DNA of 64,000 nt from Romboutsia sp. CE17 (GTDB lineage: Bacteria > Bacillota > Clostridia > Peptostreptococcales > Peptostreptococcaceae). This document shows positions 45,189 to 53,690 of this stretch, piece by piece. The notes under the pieces are model-generated. The model had not been told where the DNA came from and ran no database searches. It saw only the letters and a program-made list of their open reading frames with translations. The translations under genes and the position numbers were made by a program. The stretch covers positions 930,001 through 994,000 of the forward strand of contig NZ_CP051144.1 of NCBI RefSeq assembly GCF_012317385.1, in the 5' to 3' direction. Numbering within the stretch: position 1 is the stretch's first letter; the number at the start of each line of letters is the position of its first letter.

Positions 45189-45591
45189 TAAATTTATTTA
45201 ATTAAAATTTATAAAAAGTGTTTAAGCTTAAGATGCAGGGGTATTTATATATCATAACGTAATGTAATACTTACCCCAGATTACTAAGTTATTTATGTCA
45301 ATTTATTTAACATTTTTTACATTTATAAAAACATCTTAGTAAGTAATTTGTTTCTAAGGTGTTTTTATTTAATATACTATTTAGAGAAAAAGGAAAAATA
45401 TATTAATATTAAATTAATATGAATTTTTTAGCTATACCGTTTATTATAATATACTTAATGAAAAAGTTATAAAAAATAAATATAAATTATGAAAAAAATG
45501 TTTAAAGATAAATTTATATGGTATATATAAAATATAAATAATAACAAAAGTTGTTAATAAATTTAAATTGAAATTTAGGAGGAGATTAAAT
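45189..45591. other. Intergenic region between AEC gene and reverse rubrerythrin
   Basis: About 400 bases. It holds a hairpin with GGGGTA at 45238-45243 and TACCCC near 45282-45287, then the terminator at 45327-45370. A/T-only DNA follows, with TATAAT at 45446-45451 as a possible -10 for the rubrerythrin. No clear PerR box was found by eye. Confidence 0.4.
45325..45370 (+). terminator. Intrinsic terminator
   Basis: AAAAACATCTTAG pairs with CTAAGGTGTTTTT. Confidence 0.85.
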
Positions 45592-46146
45592 ATGAAAAAA
45601 TTCGTATGTACAGTTTGTGGATATATCCATGAAGCAGATTCTATAGAAGGTGTAGTATGTCCAGTATGTAAAGTTGGAGCTGATAAGTTCGAAGAAATGG
45701 CTGGAGAATTAAAGTGGGCTGACGAACATAGAATAGGTGTAGCTCAAGGAGTAGATGAAGAGGTTGTAGAAGGATTAAGAGCTAACTTTGTTGGAGAATG
45801 TACAGAGGTAGGAATGTACTTAGCAATGAGTAGACAAGCTGATAGAGAAGGATACCCAGAAGTTGCAGAAGCTTACAAGAGAATAGCTTTTGAAGAAGCA
45901 GAGCATGCTGCTAAGTTTGCTGAATTATTAGGAGAAGTAGTTGTAGCTGACACTAAAGAAAACTTAAGAGTTAGAGTTGAAGCAGAGTACGGTGCTACTG
46001 ATGGAAAGTTAAAGTTAGCTAAGAGAGCTAAAGAATTAGGACTTGATGCTATACATGATACAGTTCATGAAATGTGTAAAGATGAAGCTAGACATGGTAA
46101 AGCATTCTTAGGATTATTAGAAAGACATTTTGGTAAGCAAAACTAA
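45592..46146 (+). CDS. Reverse rubrerythrin (NADH peroxidase component)
   Basis: A 184-residue protein. Start ATG 45592 behind GGAGGAGAT. The N-terminal rubredoxin-like domain has '[14 protein letters not shown]' and '[14 protein letters not shown]' (four Fe ligands). The C-terminal di-iron four-helix bundle has '[17 protein letters not shown]', '[17 protein letters not shown]' and '[18 protein letters not shown]'. With the rubredoxin domain at the N-terminus this is the reverse rubrerythrin type, which reduces H2O2 (and O2) with NADH-derived electrons. Richer GC and strong codon bias fit high expression. Confidence 0.95.
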   Translation: MKKFVCTVCGYIHEADSIEGVVCPVCKVGADKFEEMAGELKWADEHRIGVAQGVDEEVVEGLRANFVGECTEVGMYLAMSRQADREGYPEVAEAYKRIAFEEAEHAAKFAELLGEVVVADTKENLRVRVEAEYGATDGKLKLAKRAKELGLDAIHDTVHEMCKDEARHGKAFLGLLERHFGKQN

Positions 46147-46177
46147 TAAGCTTTTATTATATAAATAGTTTTTAAAA

Positions 46178-46222
46178 TCATAAAAGCCTTGGAATTATAG
46201 TAATTCCAAGGCTTTTATTTTA
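46178..46222 (+). terminator. Bidirectional intrinsic terminator
   Basis: ATAAAAGCCTTGGAATTA pairs with TAATTCCAAGGCTTTTAT. Confidence 0.92.
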
Positions 46223-46256
46223 ATTATTATAAAGTAAATTTTTAAAAGAAGATTTT

Positions 46257-47372
46257 TTAGTATAAGCTTCTATATATATGCTCTATTTCTTCTTTAGAAA
46301 GTTGAATATAACTTTGACTAAGAAGCCTTTTTTGATTGTTAATAATGTTTTCTGTAAAAGAGCAAATTTCAAATTCCTTCATTCCAAATTCTCTTAGATT
46401 CTTTTTAGATATAATATTATCTAATAATTCATCTAATTTGTCATAAACTTCATCTATATTACATTCCAATATTTTACTTAAATGTATATTTAAATTTTTT
46501 ATTTTGCCATTTGGATTTTTCCTATTGTATTCTCTAAAAACTGCAGTTAAGAATTGGTAATTTGCTTCTCCATGTGGTACATGATAGGTTCCACTTAAAG
46601 GAGAAGAAAAAGCATGGACAGCACCATTACCAGCATTTCCAAAGGCAATACCTGCTAAGTTACTTGCAGTTAAAAATTCATCTAGCATTGAAAATCTAGA
46701 TTCTTTACCATGTTTTGCGATAGTCTTAAATCCATGAAGTATCATACTCATAGCTTCCTTGCTAAACATTTCTGTATAAACATTTGCCTTTGGTGATACA
46801 TATGATTCTATAGAATGTATAAGAGCATCAATTGCACTAGTAGCAAAGTACTTATATGGTAAATCTTCTAGAAGTTTAGGAATAAGTACGGCATAATCTG
46901 GATATAATTCATCAATTGCTAAGCCTAATTTAGAATTTATCTTAGTTATTTCGGTAATGCTTATATTTGATACCTCAGATCCAGCACCGCAAGTTGTTGG
47001 AATTGCTATTAAGGTTCTAACCTTATTTAAAGGTATATTTTTTTCAAATATGTCCGTAGCTGAAGTTCCATTTTCTAAAACTAGAATTTTTGCCATATCA
47101 ATTACAGCACCACCACCTATGGCAATGACTCTACTATATTCTTTTTTGTTAAAATCATTAAGTAAAGCATCCATCATTATATCAGTAGGTTCACTATTGC
47201 CATATTTATTTTTATAAGCTACAGTTGCTTTTATATCCAAAGAAATAAAATGTTTTTCATAAATATTTTTACTTGCAAGAATAAAATCATCTTCATTTAT
47301 ATTAAAATCTTCTATAAATTTATTTATATCTTTAAACTTATGAATATTTGTTTTTAATTTAAACAAGTTCAT
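46257..47372 (-). CDS. Iron-containing alcohol dehydrogenase, 4-hydroxybutyrate dehydrogenase-like
   Basis: A 371-residue enzyme. 'IAIGGGAVIDMAKIL' NAD loop, 'IPTTCGAGSEVSNISI', metal ligands in 'SAIDALIHSIESYVSP' and 'GAVHAFSSPLSGTYHVPHGE'. Length and pattern ('EPTDIMMDAL', 'NPNGKIKNLN', 'LREFGMKEFEI') closely follow the clostridial 4-hydroxybutyrate dehydrogenase as I remember it, which interconverts succinate semialdehyde and 4-hydroxybutyrate. However, no succinate-CoA, semialdehyde or 4-hydroxybutyrate-CoA gene is adjacent, so the substrate is inferred only. Confidence 0.85.
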   Translation of the reverse strand: MNLFKLKTNIHKFKDINKFIEDFNINEDDFILASKNIYEKHFISLDIKATVAYKNKYGNSEPTDIMMDALLNDFNKKEYSRVIAIGGGAVIDMAKILVLENGTSATDIFEKNIPLNKVRTLIAIPTTCGAGSEVSNISITEITKINSKLGLAIDELYPDYAVLIPKLLEDLPYKYFATSAIDALIHSIESYVSPKANVYTEMFSKEAMSMILHGFKTIAKHGKESRFSMLDEFLTASNLAGIAFGNAGNGAVHAFSSPLSGTYHVPHGEANYQFLTAVFREYNRKNPNGKIKNLNIHLSKILECNIDEVYDKLDELLDNIISKKNLREFGMKEFEICSFTENIINNQKRLLSQSYIQLSKEEIEHIYRSLY

Positions 47373-47677
47373 TGTATCACCACTCCTTATAGATATTATC
47401 TATATTGATGTTACATAATAAAATATATAATTTCAAGTATAATAATATTTTAATAATAAGATTAAATATAATCTAATCATCATATATTTTTATTATTTAA
47501 TATTATAATTGTTAAAAATAATTTATTTATAAAAAATGTTGAAAAAACTATATTTTGATAAGTGATTAATTTGAAAGTCAAAATTAATTATTGTACTGCT
47601 ATGAAAAGTATGGTAAATTATAACACAAGACGGGGAGAACTATAAATTTAAGAATATTTTCAGTAAGGAGATTGAGT
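47373..47677. other. Divergent promoter region without gene
   Basis: About 300 A/T-rich bases between the divergent dehydrogenase and peptidase genes. No ORF or stable structure noted. Confidence 0.4.
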
Positions 47678-49315
47678 ATGAAGTCAAAAAAATATATAAC
47701 ATACGGACTAATATTATTAGTAGTAATTGTATCGTGCATAATAGGTTACAATTCATTGTATCCGTCAAAAGCAAATTATGATGATTATACAAAAGTAAAC
47801 ACAGAAAATCAAATAAACCATATAAAAGAAATAGCAAAAGAGCCACATTCAATATATGATAGAGAAGCTCATGATGAAGTAAGAGATTATTTATTGTCAG
47901 AGCTTAAAAAGTTAGATATTGATCCTAAATTATATACATATGAAGATGTATATATAGAGAGAAGTAAAAGTAAAGAAAAACTTGAGAATATTTATGCAGA
48001 AATAAAAGGAAAAAGTGATTCTTATATAATGTTAGTAACACATTATGACAGCTCAAGGGCAAAGACAGAGCGTTATGCAGAAAAAGATGGATCAAAAGGT
48101 GCTGCAGATGCAGGATATGGATTATCTACAATACTAGAAACCTTAAGAGTTATAAAAGAAAATAACGTAACTCTAAACAATGGGATAAAAATACTTATAA
48201 CAGACGGTGAAGAATGTGGACTTGCTGGTGCAAAGGAAGCAGTGAAAGAAAAAGAGATATTTGAAAATGTAAACTATCTTATAAATTTAGAAGCAAGAGG
48301 AACAAAAGGTCCAGCTATAATGTTTGAAACAAGCACGAATAATTCTAGTGTAGTAGATTTATATAGTTATAGTGAAAAGCCGTTTTCTTACTCTATAACA
48401 CCAGAAATATATCGTTTACTTCCAAATGGAACAGATTTTACAGTATTTTTAGAGAGTAATATACCAGGCATTAATATAAGTGTTTTAGATGGATTAGAAA
48501 ACTATCATACTCCTAATGATAGTATAGAATCAGTTAATGATAGGTCATTACAACATTATGGAGATCAAGTATTACCGATAGTAACTGAATTTGTAAGCAA
48601 TGAGAAATATGCAGATAAAGCTAGTATAATTAGTAATAATGATGCTATTTTCTTTTCAATAGGAAGTGCATTTATCAAATATTCAAAAACTATAAACTAT
48701 ACATTAATTGGAATTATTTTATTAGCTATAATATTCTTATTTAATAAATTAAAAATAAAGAATATTTTAGTTCCAATAAAATATTCTTTGGTAAATTTAG
48801 GATTTACAACGTTAGTAGCTATAGTATGTTATGGTATATCAAGGTTAGCAGCAATTGTAAATAATCATCCATTTAAGTTGACGTATTTACCTCTTATAAA
48901 GCATGAAAAATTAGCAATACTTGCTATAATAGCAGTAGCTTTAATTACATATACACTTCTTATAAAAAAAATTAGCAAAAGGTTTAAAGAAAAAAATGAG
49001 TATATTCTAGGAAGCATTATATTATTATTCTTATTGGGATTAATACTTACTTTTGTATTGCCAGGAGGAAGCTACTTATTTATATTCCCAGCAATAATAA
49101 TATCATTATCAACAATTTTATGTACTATACTAAATGGTAAGATAAATAAGATTAGTTATATATTATTAATACCAGCGTCTTTAATCATAGTACTTTATGT
49201 ACCAACAGTATATTTATTTAATGCAGCTTTAACTTTTGGAGCATTATGTGTAACTATGATATTTGCAATAATAGGAATAATATCAGTTACTACTTGTTTA
49301 ATACAAGTAGACTAA
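47678..49315 (+). CDS. M28-family membrane metallopeptidase
   Basis: A 545-residue protein. Start ATG 47678, with AAGGAG 7 bases upstream; TTG 47672 is too near. One N-terminal helix, then an extracellular Zn-peptidase domain: 'LVTHYDSSRAK' (His ligand), 'GAADAGYGLSTILE' (bridging Asp), 'ITDGEECGLAGAKEA' (catalytic Glu), 'LINLEARGTKGP' (Glu ligand), 'LENYHTPNDSIESV' (His ligand). About eight helices follow from residue 325 to the end. This is the Pff1/FXNA-like layout. It probably trims peptides outside the cell; substrate unknown. Confidence 0.88.
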   Translation: MKSKKYITYGLILLVVIVSCIIGYNSLYPSKANYDDYTKVNTENQINHIKEIAKEPHSIYDREAHDEVRDYLLSELKKLDIDPKLYTYEDVYIERSKSKEKLENIYAEIKGKSDSYIMLVTHYDSSRAKTERYAEKDGSKGAADAGYGLSTILETLRVIKENNVTLNNGIKILITDGEECGLAGAKEAVKEKEIFENVNYLINLEARGTKGPAIMFETSTNNSSVVDLYSYSEKPFSYSITPEIYRLLPNGTDFTVFLESNIPGINISVLDGLENYHTPNDSIESVNDRSLQHYGDQVLPIVTEFVSNEKYADKASIISNNDAIFFSIGSAFIKYSKTINYTLIGIILLAIIFLFNKLKIKNILVPIKYSLVNLGFTTLVAIVCYGISRLAAIVNNHPFKLTYLPLIKHEKLAILAIIAVALITYTLLIKKISKRFKEKNEYILGSIILLFLLGLILTFVLPGGSYLFIFPAIIISLSTILCTILNGKINKISYILLIPASLIIVLYVPTVYLFNAALTFGALCVTMIFAIIGIISVTTCLIQVD

Positions 49316-49325
49316 GATTAAAATA

Positions 49326-49388
49326 TAGCAGTTAACTTATTAAGAAGTATAAATTAAACTTCAAATAATTGGTTAACTGTTTTTTATA
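49326..49388 (+). terminator. Intrinsic terminator with two stacked stems
   Basis: AGCAGTTAAC pairs with GTTAACTGTT; an inner GAAGT/ACTTC stem; then TTTTTAT. Confidence 0.75.
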
Positions 49389-49590
49389 AATAAAAATTAT
49401 TCATAAAAGAAGCATTATGAAGTTTTATATATAAAGCATGTCTTATATAATAATAAAATTCATTAGTTAATGTAGTTATAATAAATTATTTAAAAGTATA
49501 AAATTAAGTATATTATAGCATATTAAAATATGAAGAAATTATTTCGAAAATATGTTAATATATAGTAAGAATATTTTTGGAGGTAATGTT

Positions 49591-49788
49591 ATGGCAACAA
49601 TGTACTGTCCTAAGTGTATAATTGAAATTATGGACTTAGTAGATCACGAAGAAGGCGATGATTTTGAAATAATAAATGAAGGTAGTGAAAATGAAATAAG
49701 AGAAGACTATCACTACATTCTTGATACGTATAAATGTCCAGTATGCGGATTTGAAGTAGAAGATTACATAGAGGATGAACAAGAGTAA
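49591..49788 (+). CDS. Small zinc-ribbon protein
   Basis: A 65-residue acidic protein from ATG 49591 behind GGAGGTAATG. Two Cys pairs, 'MYCPKCIIE' and 'YKCPVCGFEVE', about 40 residues apart, form a zinc or rubredoxin-like ribbon; the middle is very acidic. No function known. Monocistronic. Confidence 0.78.
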   Translation: MATMYCPKCIIEIMDLVDHEEGDDFEIINEGSENEIREDYHYILDTYKCPVCGFEVEDYIEDEQE

Positions 49789-49802
49789 TAGATTTTGATT
49801 TA

Positions 49803-49840
49803 TAAGAGTGTTGTTTTAGAATAAACTGCGCTCTTTTTAA
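49803..49840 (+). terminator. Intrinsic terminator
   Basis: AAGAGTGTTGTTTTA-GAA-TAAACTGCGCTCTT with a few mismatches, followed by TTTAAATTG. Confidence 0.7.
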
Positions 49841-49974
49841 ATTGTTATATATTAAAAACGACATATTATACTCTCAATTTACAGATTTAACTATATTTAT
49901 CTAAAATTTTTTATGATATACTTAAGAGGTATAAGTTATATTAAAAAAATTTATTAATATGAGGGTAAATAACT

Positions 49975-50820
49975 ATGAAAAATAACAACATAAAAGTAAT
50001 CTGTGATGGGATAGCAAATATGCCAAGAGAATTAGCAAAACAATACGATATAGAAATAGTACCATTAACAGTAAGAGTTGATGGAAAAGAGTATAGAGAT
50101 GTTGATTTAACAGATGAAGAGTTTTATGTAATTATGAGAGAAGCTAAGGAGATGCCTAAAACTTCTCAAGCTACCTATGTTGATTTTAAAGAAATATTTG
50201 ATAGACATGTAGCAGAAGGCAAAACAGTTTTATATATATCAGGTTCTTCAAAATCATCTGGAACATATCAATCCGCAGTTCTTGCAAGCAAGGATATTGA
50301 AGGAGATATTTATATATTTGATAGCATGAGTATTAGTTTTGGATGTGGACTTCAAGTATTAATTGCTGCTAGGATGTTAGAATCTGGATCTACTTTAGAA
50401 GAAGTGCTAAAAGAATTAGAAAATTTAAGAGATAGAGTATTTGTATCTATGTCTATGAACTCATTAGAATACCTTAAAAAGGGTGGAAGAATATCTAACG
50501 GTAAGGCTTTAGTTGGTAATATGTTAAGTTTAAGACCAATGCTTACTGTAAAAGATGGTTTAATATTCCAAGAAGGTCAAGTAAGAGGTAATAAAAAAAT
50601 AATACCTACAATAATAAAGCGTACTAAAGAAGTATGTGGAGAAGACTTTAGCGATAGAACTATAGCTATAGGTTGTGGAGATAACCTAGAAGAAAGAGAA
50701 CAGTTAAAAGAAGCGGTTTTAAGAGAGTTAAATCCAAAAGAATTAATTGAAATAACAATAAACCCTCCAATGTGTTCTCATTCAGGACCAGGGTTTATAG
50801 GTCTTACATGTTTTAAATAA
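49975..50820 (+). CDS. DegV family fatty-acid-binding protein (first copy)
   Basis: A 281-residue protein of the DegV/FakB fold, which presents fatty acids to a FakA kinase. 'ICDGIANMPRELAKQYDIEI', 'TSQATYVDFKEIFDRH', 'YISGSSKSSGTYQSA' and 'SLEYLKKGGRISNGKALVGN' fit; the C-terminal 'CSHSGPGFIGLTCF' is the conserved His/Gly end. The usual 'TDSTADL' start is 'CDGIANM' here. No fakA gene is near. Forms a tandem pair with the next gene, separated by 36 bases. Confidence 0.88.
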   Translation: MKNNNIKVICDGIANMPRELAKQYDIEIVPLTVRVDGKEYRDVDLTDEEFYVIMREAKEMPKTSQATYVDFKEIFDRHVAEGKTVLYISGSSKSSGTYQSAVLASKDIEGDIYIFDSMSISFGCGLQVLIAARMLESGSTLEEVLKELENLRDRVFVSMSMNSLEYLKKGGRISNGKALVGNMLSLRPMLTVKDGLIFQEGQVRGNKKIIPTIIKRTKEVCGEDFSDRTIAIGCGDNLEEREQLKEAVLRELNPKELIEITINPPMCSHSGPGFIGLTCFK

Positions 50821-50856
50821 AAATAAAATTTAATTCGACTAAAGGGAGTCAAGAAA

Positions 50857-51702
50857 ATGAATGATATAAAAATAATATGTGACACGATGAACGATGTGCC
50901 ACAAGATATAGCTGAGAAATACGACATAGATGTATTACCCGCAACTATAATATTTGGAAATAAAGAATACAGGGCTGGTGTAGATCTTAGTGGAGATGAA
51001 TTCTATACGATGTTAAGAGAATCTAATGAAATACCAAAGACTTCTCAAATAACATATGCTACATTTACAGAAGTATTTAATAAATATATAAATGAAGGCA
51101 AAATAATACTATATTTAGCTGGATCATCAGCAGGTTCTGGAACTTATCAATCTGCAATGCTTGCTAAAAGTGATATAGATGGTCCTATATACGTTTTTGA
51201 CACTTATAGTTTATGTATAGGTGGTGGAATGTTAATAAAAGAAGCTGCAATAATGGCTAATAAAGGAAAAAAGGTAGAAGAAATAATTGAAAAATTAGAA
51301 GAATTAAAAAATAAGGTAGAAGTTTACTTTTCAGTAGATTCTTTAGATTATTTACACAAAGGCGGAAGAATTTCAGGAGCTAAGGCTGCAGTAGGTACTC
51401 TACTAAACATAAAGCCAATACTAAAAATTGAAGATGGATTAGTTAAGCAAAAATCTCAGGTTAGAGGAAGTAAAAAAATAATACCAGCTCTTATTGATAA
51501 AATGGTAGAAGCGGTAGGAAATGATTTTTCAGATAAAGATATTTATGTTGCATATGGAGACGATTTAGAATTAAGAGATCAATTTGCACAAAAAGTTAAA
51601 GAAAAGTTAAATCCAAGAAATGTTTATACTATGCAAATTGGTGCATGTGTAGCATGTCATTCAGGTCCAGAAGTTATAGGACTAGCTTGTTTAAATAAAT
51701 AG
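50857..51702 (+). CDS. DegV family fatty-acid-binding protein (second copy)
   Basis: A 281-residue paralogue of the upstream protein with equal length. 'ICDTMNDVPQDIAEKYDIDV', 'TSQITYATFTEVFNKY', 'YLAGSSAGSGTYQSAML', 'SLDYLHKGGRISGAKAAVG' and 'ACVACHSGPEVIGLACL'. Divergence in the central lid region suggests a different acyl-chain preference. Same operon; terminator follows. Confidence 0.88.
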   Translation: MNDIKIICDTMNDVPQDIAEKYDIDVLPATIIFGNKEYRAGVDLSGDEFYTMLRESNEIPKTSQITYATFTEVFNKYINEGKIILYLAGSSAGSGTYQSAMLAKSDIDGPIYVFDTYSLCIGGGMLIKEAAIMANKGKKVEEIIEKLEELKNKVEVYFSVDSLDYLHKGGRISGAKAAVGTLLNIKPILKIEDGLVKQKSQVRGSKKIIPALIDKMVEAVGNDFSDKDIYVAYGDDLELRDQFAQKVKEKLNPRNVYTMQIGACVACHSGPEVIGLACLNK

Positions 51703-51737
51703 TAAGTATGAAAATATTATAAGAATATTAATTTTAT

Positions 51738-51775
51738 TAGAGGCAGTATGGATATTCCATCCTGCCTTATTCGTA
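51738..51775 (+). terminator. Intrinsic terminator of the DegV pair
   Basis: AGGCAGTATGG-ATATT-CCATCCTGCCT, followed by TATTCG; short T run, so moderate strength. Confidence 0.65.
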
Positions 51776-51909
51776 TAAATGATATAAAAAATATGCTTGC
51801 AATTGATGAAATTAGTAACTAATTGTTATTTAGTGCATATTATAATATAGGTAATAAATCACCTAAGGCTTATTATACTATTTTATATAATAGGGAGATG
51901 TATTATAAT

Positions 51910-52122
51910 ATGAAAGATAATGTTAAAAAGGTCACTAAACCTGTTACAGATGTAGGAAAAGAACTTGTAAATGGTGTTGGAAATGTAGGAAAAGAAGTTG
52001 TAGATAGTGTAAGTAATATTGGAAAAGATGCTATAAAAGGTGTAGGTGGAGTTGCTAAAGAAACTTATAAAACAGGTAAAAATGTAGGTAAGGCAGTAAC
52101 AGGAAATATTAAGAAAAAGTAA
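51910..52122 (+). CDS. Small amphipathic protein with 11-residue repeats
   Basis: A 70-residue Lys/Val/Gly-rich protein from ATG 51910; the ATGs at 51823 and 51898 are further upstream in frame, but 51898 is adjacent to the GGGAG site. After MKDNVKKVTKP it has five units of 11 residues of the form V-x-x-(V/I)-G-K-x-x-x-x-x (VTDVGKELVNG, VGNVGKEVVDS, VSNIGKDAIKG, VGGVAKETYKT, GKNVGKAVTG). Such 11-residue repeats form long amphipathic helices on membranes (synuclein, LEA group 3, apolipoprotein types). No sequence family is assigned. Possible role: membrane or stress protection. Confidence 0.6.
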   Translation: MKDNVKKVTKPVTDVGKELVNGVGNVGKEVVDSVSNIGKDAIKGVGGVAKETYKTGKNVGKAVTGNIKKK

Positions 52123-52182
52123 AATTTAGATTTAATAATGATATAAATAAGCATATAATTATTTTAACTATTTAACTAGTTA

Positions 52183-52228
52183 ATAAAAGGTTGATATCAA
52201 AAATATATATGATATCAACCTTTTAATT
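52183..52228 (+). terminator. Bidirectional intrinsic terminator
   Basis: AAAAGGTTGATATCA pairs with TGATATCAACCTTTT. Confidence 0.9.
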
Positions 52229-52269
52229 TATAATAAAAATAATTATATAATAAAGTTATATAATTACAT

Positions 52270-52851
52270 CTATTTTATAAGCTCCTCTCCATTTATAACT
52301 AAGGAGATTGGGTTATTATTTTTTAACCTTACATCAAAGTAAATCTTTCCTTTATCAGGATAGTCTATATATCCTGTGGCGTAAATGCTGCTTCCATTTT
52401 TATGCATAGTTTCAGTTTTTACATTATGATTTAAACCAGTATAAGTCTTAATTGTTTCATTAATTATTTTAGAATAAGTTAAAGCTTTAGATTTAGATAT
52501 ATATGTACTTTCTGCAATTAAATTGGAAGGAGTACTTTTAGTATTTGTGTTATTGGGTAATACAACTTTATTGAATAGAAATAAAAGTCCAGTTAAAGTG
52601 ACGCCTATAAGAATAATTTTAATATATTTTTTGTTTTTAAATTTATTTTTTAAATTGTCTTTAAATTCAATGATTTTTTTTACGCTTTTTCTTCTTTTAG
52701 TAGGATATTCTAAGACTTTATGACTATCATCACTGATTTTATGGAATTTTAATTTATCCCTTTTAAAGTGTTTTTTATTATATGATCCTTCTAATTCTTG
52801 TTTTTTACTATGAAATTCTATTGTATTTTTATTAGTATTAGAAGATTTCAA
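52270..52851 (-). CDS. Single-pass membrane protein, unknown
   Basis: A 193-residue protein if started at TTG 52851, which follows a GGGGGG box at 52857-52862; the longer frame up to 52923 has no ribosome binding site. The N-terminal ~75 residues are polar and very Lys-rich (cytoplasmic). A helix follows, 'IILIGVTLTGLLFLFNKVVL'. The ~90-residue external domain ends with a small beta fold ('IYATGYIDYPDKGKIYFDVR', 'ISLVINGEEL'). No family recognised. Its topology is like that of cell-division or sporulation membrane proteins, which is only a guess. Confidence 0.6.
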   Translation of the reverse strand: MKSSNTNKNTIEFHSKKQELEGSYNKKHFKRDKLKFHKISDDSHKVLEYPTKRRKSVKKIIEFKDNLKNKFKNKKYIKIILIGVTLTGLLFLFNKVVLPNNTNTKSTPSNLIAESTYISKSKALTYSKIINETIKTYTGLNHNVKTETMHKNGSSIYATGYIDYPDKGKIYFDVRLKNNNPISLVINGEELIK

Positions 52852-53243
52852 ACTATTCCCCCCTTTTAGACTCGTCTTAGTTTGATTAACTGTTCTTATA
52901 TAGATAATAATACTATAAAACAATTAAAATACCAAGACTAAGTAAAAATCATAATTATTTAATTTGAGTCAGTAAATCTAAAAATAGCTTATAAAAACTT
53001 ACTAAAAATTATAAAAAGACAATTTAAATTTAGTAGAATATGCATTTGTCATAATAAATAGTCCTATATATACTCTAACAGATTGAGGTATAGAATTAAA
53101 ACTTATATTTATTATATTATCTCCTTAAAATGTCTTAATAATCTTAATAAACGGTAATTAAGGAATTTGAATTTTAATGAGAATATTAGATATTATATAA
53201 ATCTGCACAGCAAAAAAATAAAATAAAAAAATAAATTTATCTA
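52852..53243. other. Intergenic region upstream of the SOS promoter
   Basis: About 390 A/T-rich bases with the upstream leader of the minus-strand gene at one end. No ORF with ribosome binding site or clear structure seen. Confidence 0.4.
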
Positions 53244-53290
53244 TTGAAAAAGAACAAGTGTTCTTGTATAATAAAAAAGAACAAATGTTC
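53244..53290 (+). promoter_or_regulatory. SOS-type promoter with two LexA boxes
   Basis: TTGAAA (53244-53249), a 17-base spacer and TATAAT (53267-53272). Within the spacer is GAACAAGTGTTC (53252-53263) and just downstream is GAACAAATGTTC (53279-53290). Both match the GAAC-N4-GTTC core of Gram-positive LexA boxes. The geometry, one box in the spacer and one at the start site, is that of a tightly repressed DNA-damage promoter. Confidence 0.85.
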
Positions 53291-53382
53291 TAGGAATAAA
53301 AAATAGACAAACTAGTAATAAAGTAATTTATACATGAATATATATATACTATAAAAATTAAACTTAAGGAGTGGGATTTGAA

Positions 53383-53541
53383 ATGATACCAGTTAAAAAT
53401 ATTCAAGATATAACAGTTGCTAACTTAAAAAATGGAGAAGTTACTTTAAGTCAATTAGAGGAAATATATAATAAATTTGGATTTATATTTGAAGCAAGTG
53501 AAGGAAAATTTATAAAAATAAAAAGAGAGATACGTCATTAA
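53383..53541 (+). CDS. SOS-controlled 52-residue protein, unknown
   Basis: Start ATG 53383 behind AAGGAGTGGGA; stop at 53539-53541. Sequence starts MIPVKNIQDITVANLKNGE, continues with a helical part ('LSQLEEIYNKFGFIFE') and ends in a basic tail ('KIKREIRH'). No membrane segment or signal peptide is seen, so it is unlike the LysM-carrying YneA or the TisB toxins. It is the only gene between the two-box LexA promoter and a terminator at 53570-53618. Could be a division or replication modulator or a small DNA-damage response protein. Family not recognised. Confidence 0.72.
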   Translation: MIPVKNIQDITVANLKNGEVTLSQLEEIYNKFGFIFEASEGKFIKIKREIRH

Positions 53542-53569
53542 TGGTAACTAAATTTAATAATATATATAA

Positions 53570-53618
53570 TAAAACCTAGCTTTATACTAAAAGTAGAATG
53601 AAGCTAGGTTTTATTTTG
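53570..53618 (+). terminator. Intrinsic terminator of the SOS small gene
   Basis: AAAACCTAGCTTTAT with complementary ATGAAGCTAGGTTTT, then ATTTTG. Confidence 0.85.
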
Positions 53619-53690
53619 AAATTTAAAATATATTACAGATAATATGATATTTATAAGTTTTAATTAAAATTTTTAAAGGAGTGAGATATA

